Source of the DNA: Tepidibacter hydrothermalis
GTDB lineage: Bacteria; Bacillota; Clostridia; Peptostreptococcales; Peptostreptococcaceae
NCBI RefSeq assembly: GCF_029542625.1
Contig: NZ_CP120733.1
Span: 992,001 to 1,056,000 of the forward strand
Length of the DNA stretch: 64,000 bases
Direction of reading: 5' to 3'
The notes below the pieces were generated by a model, which did no database searches, was not told where the DNA came from, and saw only the letters and a program-made list of their open reading frames with translations. Position 1 is the first letter of the stretch, and every line of letters begins with the position of its first letter. The position numbers were made by a program, and so were the translations under genes. Positions 17,371 to 26,268 of this stretch are shown here, one piece after another.

Positions 17371-19561
17371 TGAAATATATAAGCAAATAGTGATAGATAG
17401 AAAACCAACTCCTATTCAAAAATCTGTCATAGAGGATATGAAATTTCCAAAATATTTGAAAGCTGGAGCAGGCTCAGGAAAAACAGAAGTGTTAGCTAGA
17501 AAGATAATAAATATATTAAAAGAAGATGATGAAGTAGATCTTCAGAAATTTGCTATAATAACTTTTACAAATAAAGCAACAGATGAGATGAAAGAAAGGA
17601 TAGGAAAGTTTTTATATTACCATTTTTTAAAACATTATTATGTTAGAAAAGACCCTGAATTAATTAGAGATGAAAATTTTATGAGAAAACAAGTAGAACT
17701 ATATAATATGATTGATATTTCAACTATTCATGGATTTTGTGAAAAAATAATTAGAGACTATGGAATGCTTGATAATATTTCACCAAATTTTGAAATAGCA
17801 TCTATAAAAAATGATCAAAATAAAATCATTATAGAAGTTATGAATAAATACTATAATAACGATGTTTTATCAAATATTCCAGAGTATGTATTGAAAAATT
17901 TACTAGAGATTTTCTTAGCAGATAACGAAAATAAAGGATTTATTATAGACGAGTTTATTAAAAAAAATACTGATATTAACACAATAAATAATGATTATTG
18001 GAACAATTTTAAAAAGATTTTCTTTGAAATCTATGATGAAGTTTATGGTAAAATTGAAAAAATTAAATTAGAAAAAAATATATTAACTTCAAATGATTTA
18101 GTAAAACGAGCAGCAAAACTAATTGAAAATTCTTATGTTATTAATAAACTTTCTGATAAGTACAAATATATATTTTTAGATGAGTTTCAAGATACGAACA
18201 ATAACCAATTTGAAATTATTGATAATCTTATGAAAAAAGGTGTAAAGGTATTTTTAGTAGGGGATGATAAACAATCTATTTATGCGTTTAGAGGTTCTGA
18301 TATTGAAAATTCACGAAAAATGGCAAGTGTAGTAGAAAAACTAAATCATGATGAACAAATAACAATGACTGAAAATTTTAGAACTGATTATGAATTATTA
18401 AAAATAATTAATGAAATATTTGAACACAAATTTAATGCTCAAAATGAAGAGTTAGAGTTTGACACAGAGAACTTAACAAAAATAGAAAAATTACAGGGGA
18501 ATGACTTATCTGATGATCCATTTAACATTATTCATGATAGAGAATTAGTTGATGTGATTAAGCATTTACATGATAATGTTAAGATAAAAGATAAAAAAAA
18601 TACGTTACTTAGGAATGTTCAATATGGAGATATAGCTGTTCTTTGTAGAAGTAACTTTGATTTAGATAATTATGCACAATTGTTAAAAGAAAAGGATATA
18701 CCTGTAGAGGTATTTGGGGGGAAAGGATTTTACAAGTCTAAAGAAATTATTGATACATTTAAACTATTTAATAGTGTAATTAATCAAGCTAAAGTCTATC
18801 AAACTGAATTGAAATTTACTGACTATTATAAATCAATAGTAACATCAAAAGACGAAATTAATTTTTATTTGTTCATAGACGAATTGTCACTTGTATTTAG
18901 AAAGGAATCTATTGAAGGAATACTTGATTTTATATATGCAAAGTCTAATATAATTGAATATTATAGATTTCATCAGAAATATCAATCAATAGCAAATTTA
19001 CATAAATTGAAAGATATCGCAAGAGAAATAGCTTCGGAAGATTTTCTTCAGCCAATTGAATTTATGGAATTTCTTAATAATATGATAATGTCAGGAAAAG
19101 AAGAAGATGAAGCAGAAGTTGCAAATGAAGATAAATCTAAAGGGGTTGTTTCGTTATATTCAATACATAAATCAAAAGGGCTTGAATTTCCTGTAGTAAT
19201 TATTCCTAAGATGGAAAAAAATCTTGTAAGAAAAAGCTTGGAACCTAAAATTATTTTTAAAGAAATCAAAGAAAAAGATGATAAAAAATATGGAATTGCT
19301 TTTAAGGATAATAGGTTGAGGGATATTAATATAAAGGATGAAGATTATGAAGAACTATTAGAAGATAATACAAAAGAAATGCTAGAAGAAGAAATAAGAA
19401 TTTTTTATGTAGCTACAACCAGAGCTGAACATAAGCTAATACTATTAACAGAAGATTCAAGTGAGGTTGATAAAAAAAATACTGTATCTTGGGGGAAATG
19501 GATACGTGAAATTGATAATGGAAATTTTGAAAGGAAGTATTTATACAGTTTTTCAATATAA
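17360..19561 (+). CDS. UvrD/AddA-like superfamily 1 helicase, module 1
   Basis: A 733-aa SF1A helicase with the full motif set: Q-motif TPIQKSVI, motif I AGAGSGKT (near 35-42), Ia TFTNKATDEMKE, a STIHGFCEKI segment, II LDEFQDT (near 273-279), III VGDDKQSIYAFRG, IV ENFRTD, V SIHKSKGLEFPVV and VI YVATTRAEHKL. It stops after motif VI, so it lacks the roughly 400-residue C-terminal nuclease domain of AddA. ATG 17360 follows AAGGAGG at proper spacing, whereas ATG 17354 lies against that site. It overlaps the AddB-like gene. Together with the PLD nuclease it suggests an AddAB-type machine whose nuclease is a separate subunit. Confidence 0.9.
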   Translation: MNFNEIYKQIVIDRKPTPIQKSVIEDMKFPKYLKAGAGSGKTEVLARKIINILKEDDEVDLQKFAIITFTNKATDEMKERIGKFLYYHFLKHYYVRKDPELIRDENFMRKQVELYNMIDISTIHGFCEKIIRDYGMLDNISPNFEIASIKNDQNKIIIEVMNKYYNNDVLSNIPEYVLKNLLEIFLADNENKGFIIDEFIKKNTDINTINNDYWNNFKKIFFEIYDEVYGKIEKIKLEKNILTSNDLVKRAAKLIENSYVINKLSDKYKYIFLDEFQDTNNNQFEIIDNLMKKGVKVFLVGDDKQSIYAFRGSDIENSRKMASVVEKLNHDEQITMTENFRTDYELLKIINEIFEHKFNAQNEELEFDTENLTKIEKLQGNDLSDDPFNIIHDRELVDVIKHLHDNVKIKDKKNTLLRNVQYGDIAVLCRSNFDLDNYAQLLKEKDIPVEVFGGKGFYKSKEIIDTFKLFNSVINQAKVYQTELKFTDYYKSIVTSKDEINFYLFIDELSLVFRKESIEGILDFIYAKSNIIEYYRFHQKYQSIANLHKLKDIAREIASEDFLQPIEFMEFLNNMIMSGKEEDEAEVANEDKSKGVVSLYSIHKSKGLEFPVVIIPKMEKNLVRKSLEPKIIFKEIKEKDDKKYGIAFKDNRLRDINIKDEDYEELLEDNTKEMLEEEIRIFYVATTRAEHKLILLTEDSSEVDKKNTVSWGKWIREIDNGNFERKYLYSFSI

Positions 19562-19875
19562 TTTTTAAGATTTTATTAAATTATATAAGTAATGAAATTA
19601 TATTGAATGATGAATAGAGTAAAGTATAAAATATGTTTTAAATAATAATTAATTATACAGCAAAAGAGAAAAAATATGTTTATTTAATTATTATAGACAA
19701 TATAAATTTACATATTTATATGCCATTAATACTTTACATGAATAGAAGGTATTAACTATCGATCAAAGATATAAAATGAGAAATAGAAAAACTTATTTAT
19801 ATATTTTAGCAGCATAAAGTTTACAGAACCTGTAAGTAATATAAGTATAACTTAACAAGTGAAGTAGCAGAAATT
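19562..19875. other. Intergenic, no gene seen
   Basis: About 310 AT-rich bases between the module 1 helicase and the hairpin at 19876. I see no coding potential, repeat or promoter that stands out. Confidence 0.5.
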
Positions 19876-19934
19876 AAATAAACAGAGGAGTATGTAAAAA
19901 ATAATTTGTTATCTACATACTCCTCTGTTTATTT
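19876..19934. terminator. Bidirectional 21-bp hairpin terminator
   Basis: The arms 19876-19896 and 19914-19934 are a perfect 21-bp inverted repeat around a 17-nt loop with A/T ends on both strands. It ends module 1 (plus) and overlaps the stop codon of the convergent HEPN-motif gene (minus). Confidence 0.85.
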
Positions 19935-20718
19935 AAATGATTTTTAAACTTGATTCTTTAATATTATTATTTTTTAACAAATGAGCATTTTTTAAAAATG
20001 TAATAGCATCATTACCTAAGTCTTCAAAAATATTTTTTTCCCATTCCTCAAATATAAAATTGTTATTTTTAAGAAATGCAATTAATATCATTTGGATTGA
20101 AAGTAATACAATTTCTGAACTAATATTTATGATTTCAACATCTGTAACTGTTTCAAAGGTGTAATCTTGAGCACGTGGGATTGTCAAAGAACCATGAGCA
20201 AACATATTTCTAATTTTATAAATGATAAATAAGCCTTGTCCTGATTTTTCTATATTTTCTTGTGTTTTTATTCTTTTATACGCATCTAAAAAGTTTTTAT
20301 TCTCTTCAATTTTTTCTATTAATTTATTAAGGTATTTTTCATAATATATAACAGTTGGCTCTAAACAATCATATTCTTCTTTTAGAAAGTAACATATTGA
20401 ATTGATTTTACCTTTATATATTTCGTGTTGTTTTGGTTTTATAATATTAATAATTGATTCTAATGAACTCCAAATAAAACTAAATCTTGTTAATTCAGTT
20501 ATAAAATCTTTATGTAAAATATTGTTGTTTTTTTCGTAATCATATATACTACCACAATATAAAATATCATCATTAAACCTTAATGTATTATATTCAACAG
20601 TTAATATTCCAGAGGCTATTTCTAGCCAATCTGATACGGTATTATAGCCCTGCATACCTAGAAATTTTGACAATCTATAACAATGTTTATCTAAGTTTAC
20701 TAATAATGTCTTATCCAA
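19933..20718 (-). CDS. HEPN-motif protein of unknown function
   Basis: A 261-aa helical protein that I cannot assign to a named family. Residues 168-176 read KIRNMFAHG, an R-x4-H pattern (R170, H175) with the adjacent Asn, which is the signature of HEPN-fold ribonucleases common in toxin-antitoxin and phage-defence systems. No membrane segment or signal peptide is apparent. TTG 20718 is preferred because GGAAGG lies about 11 nt upstream and the in-frame alternative is much shorter; the start is uncertain. No partner antitoxin such as MNT is adjacent. A non-nuclease HEPN-like role in dimerisation is also possible. Confidence 0.65.
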   Translation of the reverse strand: MDKTLLVNLDKHCYRLSKFLGMQGYNTVSDWLEIASGILTVEYNTLRFNDDILYCGSIYDYEKNNNILHKDFITELTRFSFIWSSLESIINIIKPKQHEIYKGKINSICYFLKEEYDCLEPTVIYYEKYLNKLIEKIEENKNFLDAYKRIKTQENIEKSGQGLFIIYKIRNMFAHGSLTIPRAQDYTFETVTDVEIINISSEIVLLSIQMILIAFLKNNNFIFEEWEKNIFEDLGNDAITFLKNAHLLKNNNIKESSLKII

Positions 20719-21356
20719 TTTTCACTTTTCCTTCCCTTTTGTATTTAGAATTAATTATAGTAGGGTATCCTTTTAGGTTTATCAAATATTATATAGAGTA
20801 TAGGTAAAGTAATACACATCTACATATAATATTACAATTCTCTAAACATTTTATAAATTCCTTCTTGCATTACAAATATATACAAAATATTTAAAAAAAG
20901 GTTAAAATATGATAAAATATGTTGAAATATCAATTGGATTATATGAAGTTATTCAGAAGATTAATATTAAAAAAATACTATAGAATATATACCTGAGTTA
21001 ATAAAAATATGCAGATATATAAGTATTATAAGAAAAAAATAATTATATTAAGCATTATAATGATAAAAGTTTATAGTAATAAAAAGTCTACTGTTAATCA
21101 TGCTTTTAGTGATAGTTATAAATATTGTATTAACTATAAAAATAGTATCTTTTATGTTGGAATTTTAGGAATAAGGTAATTAATTCTAAATAGCTATTAT
21201 TTTACAAAAGAGAAAATATATAATTTAAATAAATTATATTTAAAATGATGAAACTTTTTTACAAAAATTTTAGATTATTGATATAAAATTTGAATATTTA
21301 AGTATAGTCCCAAAAAATATTATTATAAAATAAGATGTAATAAAGGAGAGAATTAT
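20719..21356. other. Intergenic leader between HEPN and channel genes
   Basis: About 640 very AT-rich bases. Divergent promoters for the flanking genes must lie here, but no consensus pair stands out and no gene is visible. A good AAAGGAGAG site ends the region before TTG 21357. Confidence 0.5.
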
Positions 21357-23240
21357 TTGAGTAAAATTAAATGGGAGGATATAGATAAAGAAACACTTGA
21401 TAAAATATTAATGCAGTATAAAGAGAAAATTGAGAATAGTAAAGATTATAAAGAAAACGAGAGATTAATAAATGCATTAATATCTTTAAATCCACTTCCT
21501 GAGAATATAGAGCAAATTAAAGAAGTATTATGTAATATAAAAAATATAAAAAGATATGAAAACATAAAAATTGAAAAAATAAACGAAGAAAAAATATATG
21601 AAATTATAGAAAATGAATTTTATTTTTATGAATATTTAGAAAACGGTATCGAAAATATAAAGAATAACATTGATTGTAATATAATCATAGACAAAGATAA
21701 AAATATAATGGTACTTAACTGTATATTTTTAGATAAAGTGTATATGAATAAATTTATTGAACTGATTTTAAAATATTTTAATGAGAGATTTGAAGATGAA
21801 TTTTCAAATATTATATTTAAAAATTGTATATTCAGAGAAAATATAGGTATTGACAATAGTTATAAAATGAACCATGCTATTTGTATTTATGAGTCAAAAA
21901 TTTTAAAAAATGTTGAATTTTCTCAAGTTAAGTTTGAAAATTTTATAAAATTCAGTGAAGTTGAATGTTATGGATCTGTGAATCTTTACAATTCAATATT
22001 TCATAAGTGCGTTAGTTTTTCATTAACACAGATAAGATCTATTTTAGGTGCATCAAATACTATATTCAACAGTACTCTTAAATTTATTCATTGTGAATTT
22101 AAAAGTGGTTTTAGAATAAGTGATTCTGAAATTCATGATGATTGTTTTTTTCTACACTCACAATTTTATTATAATGTATATTTTACAAATACAGAATTTC
22201 TGAAATATGCATGTTTTACTAAAACGTATTTTGAAGAAAAAGTATGTTTTAAAGACACTCGAATATGTAATGGAGAATTTGAAAAAGCTCAATTTACATC
22301 AAATGTAGATTTTACAAATTCAATTATGAAAAATGTAGATTTTAGTAATGCTGTGTTTAAAGAAGTTGTACTTTATAATGGTGCCGAATTTTATGAGAAT
22401 ATAATATTCAAAAAAATACATTTTAAATCAGAAGTATGGTTTGAAAATATATCATTATACATAGGTAGTCTATTAGATTTTTCATATGCTAAATTTAGGG
22501 ATATATCTGCAATAAATTTTGATCAAGCTTTTGGTAAAATACTTTTTTACAAAACTATTTTTTCAACTAAATGTTATTTAGATTATGAAACAATTCAAGA
22601 AAAAAAATATGAAGTATTCAAGCATCCAACGACCTATAAATATAGTAAGTGGTCTTGTTTTTATGCAAGTGAGATATATAAAGAAAATGGGAAGATTATA
22701 CCTCATTTAGCAATGTACCACCTTTATAAAAACTACGAAAATGAAGAATTTTATGACAAGATAAAAACACTTAAATGTGATAAATGTAATAAGAAAAAAA
22801 TATGTATAACAGGAAAAAAAGAATGTAATTTAAATATTAAAAATAAGTTATTATATAACATAAATAAATTAATAGGAGCAACAACAAAACATTTTACTTG
22901 TCCCGTAACGATAATTAAGACTATAGGAAAAACTTTATTAATATTTTGGCTTATATACTTAATATTTCCAAATTATTTACATCAAGGAGACTATAATCTT
23001 GGAAATTGTAATTTCTTTGTTTATATATTTAAAAGTATTTATAATTATAGCATACCTAAAATTTATCTATCTAAACTATGGGACACATTGTATTTTACAA
23101 TAATAACATTTACAACTATTGGATATGGAGATATTTCACCTATCGGATGGTTAAGAATAGTTGCAGGAATTGAAGGCTTTTTAGGAGTATTTTTAACTTC
23201 ATCATTTCTGGTTGCACTATCAAAGAGATATTTAGGATAA
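21357..23240 (+). CDS. Pentapeptide-like repeat protein fused to a K+-channel pore
   Basis: A 627-aa fusion. Residues 1-130 are charged and helical. Residues about 140-400 carry degenerate pentapeptide-like repeats (for example FKNCIF, FTNTEF, FEKAQF, FTNSIM, FSNAVF), predicting a right-handed beta helix. A four-cysteine cluster follows (C474, C477, C483, C490), possibly a zinc site. The C-terminal 110 residues form a two-helix ion channel: a membrane segment near 522-545, the selectivity filter TTIGYGD (T586-D592) and a final membrane helix. It could be a gated channel whose large soluble domain senses a ligand or infection and depolarises the cell. TTG start after AAAGGAGAG. It is monocistronic. 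Confidence 0.82.
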   Translation: MSKIKWEDIDKETLDKILMQYKEKIENSKDYKENERLINALISLNPLPENIEQIKEVLCNIKNIKRYENIKIEKINEEKIYEIIENEFYFYEYLENGIENIKNNIDCNIIIDKDKNIMVLNCIFLDKVYMNKFIELILKYFNERFEDEFSNIIFKNCIFRENIGIDNSYKMNHAICIYESKILKNVEFSQVKFENFIKFSEVECYGSVNLYNSIFHKCVSFSLTQIRSILGASNTIFNSTLKFIHCEFKSGFRISDSEIHDDCFFLHSQFYYNVYFTNTEFLKYACFTKTYFEEKVCFKDTRICNGEFEKAQFTSNVDFTNSIMKNVDFSNAVFKEVVLYNGAEFYENIIFKKIHFKSEVWFENISLYIGSLLDFSYAKFRDISAINFDQAFGKILFYKTIFSTKCYLDYETIQEKKYEVFKHPTTYKYSKWSCFYASEIYKENGKIIPHLAMYHLYKNYENEEFYDKIKTLKCDKCNKKKICITGKKECNLNIKNKLLYNINKLIGATTKHFTCPVTIIKTIGKTLLIFWLIYLIFPNYLHQGDYNLGNCNFFVYIFKSIYNYSIPKIYLSKLWDTLYFTIITFTTIGYGDISPIGWLRIVAGIEGFLGVFLTSSFLVALSKRYLG

Positions 23241-23705
23241 TAATATAGATTATAGTACATTTTGCTATGACATATATTGTTTTAGATACATAATTTTTCT
23301 AACAAATATTAGTAAATAAAATTGGAAGAGTTTCAATTTAAAAGTATACTATCTCAACAAACTGGTTTATAAATGAACGTTAATCATAAGAGAATACAAA
23401 ATAAAACAATATTGTAAAATACTAATATAGAGTATTTTTATAAACTGTTAGGAGATTACTATTTTAGAGAATATGGATTTACAAATTATATAAATTGTTG
23501 TGAAAAATACTTGTAATTATATTAAACTCTATAACACTATTATGAATTATAATGAAAATTAAATATTGTTAAGAAAACAGAAGTTAATATGTTTTCTTAA
23601 CAATATTAATACAAGAGGATAAATGAATGAACTAGGTGATTATAGTTAAAATAACTTTGGTAGTTATACAATTTACACACTCTTTTAAAAATAAAAAATA
23701 GGTAT
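23241..23705. other. Intergenic with a stem-loop
   Basis: No gene seen. A long stem-loop (about 23559-23610, arms of about 20 nt with one bulge) lies between the channel gene and a small minus-strand ORF; it lacks a clear U-tail on the plus strand. Confidence 0.45.
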
Positions 23706-23861
23706 TCAAACATATTTATTTTTTATTGACTTTTGTATATTAGAATTATAATCCTTTATTTTAGGTTTTAAAAGTACTAAATATAAATTTTTATGAAGTT
23801 CTTGAACAGCTTCTTTTGAAGGTTCATTTATTTTAATAATAATATAGCTTATTTTCTTCAT
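23706..23861 (-). CDS. Small 51-aa protein upstream of the recombinase
   Basis: A 51-codon ORF beginning MKKISYIIIKINEPSKEA, with a clear AAAGGAGAATT site 5 nt before the ATG. It is basic at the C-terminus and amphipathic at the N-terminus, with no recognised motif. It lies divergent to, and 265 nt upstream of, the serine recombinase; small basic proteins in this position can be recombination directionality factors or simply accessory proteins, but nothing in the sequence proves either. Confidence 0.55.
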   Translation of the reverse strand: MKKISYIIIKINEPSKEAVQELHKNLYLVLLKPKIKDYNSNIQKSIKNKYV

Positions 23862-24036
23862 TTTAATTCTCCTTTATAAATTAAAGTTTTTATAATAATA
23901 TATATAAATAATGAATATATTCTTTTTTTGTGTCATAGCTAATAAAATATAAATTTATAGAATACAAGTATTTAATAAGATTTGATTTTATTAAAAAGAT
24001 AAGTTATACTTAAATAAAATATTAAACGGGAAAGAA

Positions 24037-24085
24037 ATGCCCAGTAATAAGTTTTAAAAAAAACTTATTACTGGGCATTTTTTTT
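24037..24085 (+). promoter_or_regulatory. Attenuator-like terminator upstream of the recombinase gene
   Basis: A perfect 18-bp hairpin (24037-24054 with 24061-24078) with an A-rich loop and a T-run directly after it, 41 nt before the recombinase start. The 5' arm contains a tiny ORF (ATG 24037, MPSNKF then TAA) after CGGGAAAG. An intrinsic terminator between promoter and gene suggests expression only on antitermination. A sister structure lies at 26176-26225. Confidence 0.65.
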
Positions 24086-24125
24086 GACCAAAAATATAAT
24101 TTTAAATTTTAAGTAGGGTGATATA

Positions 24126-25667
24126 ATGAAATATAAAATCAGTAATATAGCTATATATCTTAGAAAATCTAGAGGCGATGAAGATGTAGATGTTCTTAAA
24201 AAACATAGAAAAAGATTAATAGAATATTCCGATCAAAATGGATGGAAATATGATATTTTTGAAGAAGTTGCAAGTGGAGAACGTATAAGTAATAGACCAG
24301 AAATTCAAAAGTTACTTATACTTGTAGAGAAAGGCATGTATGATGGTGTTTTAGTTGTAGATTATGACAGACTGAGTAGAGGTAATAATAGAGAATTTGG
24401 TGAAATTATTGATGTTTTTCAGTATTCTAGCACTCTTATAATAACACAAGATAGAATTTATGACGTAAATAATAACAATGATTTAACCTTGTTAGGTATT
24501 CAGGGGGTATTGTCAAATGCAGAGCTTAGGCGAATTACAGATAGGCTACTAAAAGGAAAAAAAGATGGAGTAAGAGATGGTAAACTTACTAATGGAAAAC
24601 CACCATATCCATACGAATATCAAAAACAAATTACATTAACAGAAGATGGAAAAGAAAGAGTTATAGGAAAGGTAGTAGTAAATAAAGAAAAAGCTGACGT
24701 GTATAAAGAAATAAAAAAAATGTATTTATCAGGCAGGTATGGAACGGAAGCCATAGCTGTTCACCTGAATAATAAAGGGATAATTTCTCCCGGCGGAAGT
24801 GTATGGCATAATAATGCAGTTAAGAGACTTTTAGTTCACCAGTTTCATATGGGCAAAATAATTTATGGGAAAAATGAATGGAAAAGAGATAGGGATAACA
24901 AAAGAAAAATAACTAGAAAAAGAGATGAGAGTGAGTGGGTAATTGGAGAAGGCGATTATGAAAATTTAAAAACACAAGAAGAACATAAAAGAATATTACA
25001 ATTATTAGAAAAAAATAATAAAATTCCTAGAAAAAGTAGAATGGGTTGCTTTCCTACATCTGGGGTTATGTATTGTAAAAAATGTGGAAGAAGAATGGCA
25101 TATTCAGTTGGAAGAAGAGAAGTAAAGAGTGGAAAAATATATAACTATACCAAATGTAGTTATAAAACACCTCTAGGAGAAAAATGTTCTCAAAAAGGTA
25201 TAAAGATGGATGAAGATTTTTATGAATGTTTATATCAATCTATAGTTAATTATATTAATATAAACGAATTAGAAATAATTAATGAAAATAAAGAGATTAT
25301 TAACGAAAGAAAAAAGTTATTAGTATATAAACAAGAAAAATTAAAAGAACTCCAAAAATCTTTATTTAGGATTATGGAAGCCTATGAATTGGGGGTATAT
25401 TCTATAGAAGAATTTCAAGAGCGAAAAAAAGAAAAAGATAAACAAATAAAACAAATAAAAAATGAAGTAGTTTTTTTATCAAATGAGAGTGAAAAAACTA
25501 AAAAATATACAAAAGATGAACTGAAAGAAAAAATACAAGAGTTTAAGGACCGATGGAAAGAAACTTGCAATTCTAAAGAACAAAATATGCTACTTAAAAC
25601 AATCGTCAAAAAAATTATATATGATAGAAATGGAGATAGTGTAAGTCTAGAAGTTGAATATTTGTAA
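24126..25667 (+). CDS. Large serine recombinase (site-specific integrase)
   Basis: A 513-aa large serine recombinase. The N-terminal resolvase domain has AIYLRKSRGDE with catalytic S15, then VASGERISNRPEI and VVDYDRLSRG. The recombinase domain follows (VRDGKLTNGKPPYPYEY, then GGSVWHNNAVKRLL), then a zinc ribbon starting at C317-x2-C320 and a long coiled coil (about 385-460). Such enzymes insert circular DNA into a specific attB and need a directionality factor to excise. It is the only integrase in the element and the best candidate for the yyaL insertion, although it lies about 19.6 kb from each end instead of next to an att site. ATG follows AGGGTGAT. Confidence 0.93.
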   Translation: MKYKISNIAIYLRKSRGDEDVDVLKKHRKRLIEYSDQNGWKYDIFEEVASGERISNRPEIQKLLILVEKGMYDGVLVVDYDRLSRGNNREFGEIIDVFQYSSTLIITQDRIYDVNNNNDLTLLGIQGVLSNAELRRITDRLLKGKKDGVRDGKLTNGKPPYPYEYQKQITLTEDGKERVIGKVVVNKEKADVYKEIKKMYLSGRYGTEAIAVHLNNKGIISPGGSVWHNNAVKRLLVHQFHMGKIIYGKNEWKRDRDNKRKITRKRDESEWVIGEGDYENLKTQEEHKRILQLLEKNNKIPRKSRMGCFPTSGVMYCKKCGRRMAYSVGRREVKSGKIYNYTKCSYKTPLGEKCSQKGIKMDEDFYECLYQSIVNYININELEIINENKEIINERKKLLVYKQEKLKELQKSLFRIMEAYELGVYSIEEFQERKKEKDKQIKQIKNEVVFLSNESEKTKKYTKDELKEKIQEFKDRWKETCNSKEQNMLLKTIVKKIIYDRNGDSVSLEVEYL

Positions 25668-25806
25668 AATAAAAGTAGAAGTATGAAAATTAATAATATA
25701 CCTCTTGTGAGATTATTGAATTTTTCCATAGATCCTATTTATAAAGAAAAATTTCTGAATTATATTTAAAATATTAATATATAAATAATTAAAATCTTGT
25801 ATGATT

Positions 25807-25858
25807 AAAATAACTAGTAATAACTTGAAAAGAATTATTACTGGTTATTTTTTTTATA
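25807..25858 (+). terminator. Terminator after the recombinase gene
   Basis: Arms 25807-25826 and 25833-25851 pair over about 18 bp and are followed by T-rich sequence. Its stem shares the AGTAATAA / TTATTACT core with the hairpin upstream of the same gene. Confidence 0.75.
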
Positions 25859-26175
25859 AAAAGGATCTGAAATAGCAAAGTAATTTAGATAATATGAAGA
25901 GAATATATGTTTTTATCAATTAAAAATTTAATTGAAAAGAATTTTTTTAGTTTCTCTAAATGTTTAATGTGTAAGATATATTTTTAAGATTTATTGTATA
26001 TCTATCTAATTTAATTATTTTATTAATAAAAATTACTTATATAGAGAATAATTTGCTTTATTAAGTGTTATTATAAAAATAAAAGATTTCAAATTACATA
26101 ACAAAAATTTACAAAAAAGTTTAAAATATTAAAGTTATATGGTAAAATTAAACAAAATAGCATAGATGAAAAAAT

Positions 26176-26225
26176 TTGACCAATGGTAGGTTTAAAAAAA
26201 AACTTACCGTTGGTCAATTTTTTTT
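26176..26225 (+). promoter_or_regulatory. Attenuator-like terminator upstream of an unknown gene
   Basis: An 18-bp stem (26176-26193 with 26200-26217, near perfect) and a T-run, 44 nt before ATG 26269. A 7-codon ORF (ATG 26166, MKKFDQW then TAG) ends within the 5' arm. The trailing ATTTTTTTTGACC matches the sequence after the hairpin at 24037. Confidence 0.62.
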
Positions 26226-26268
26226 GACCTATATTAGGATGAAATAAAAACTTAAGGAGGTTTAAAAA

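Larger units (their letters stand above)
25668..26268. other. Intergenic with two terminator hairpins
   Basis: About 600 bases without a convincing gene. It contains the recombinase terminator (25807-25858), an AT-rich stretch, and an attenuator-like hairpin (26176-26225) before the next gene. Confidence 0.55.

Noticed and set aside
25415-25729. 104-codon minus-strand frame over the recombinase 3' end
   Set aside because: Low-complexity Ser/Phe/Leu translation, which is the antisense of a Lys/Glu-rich coiled coil.
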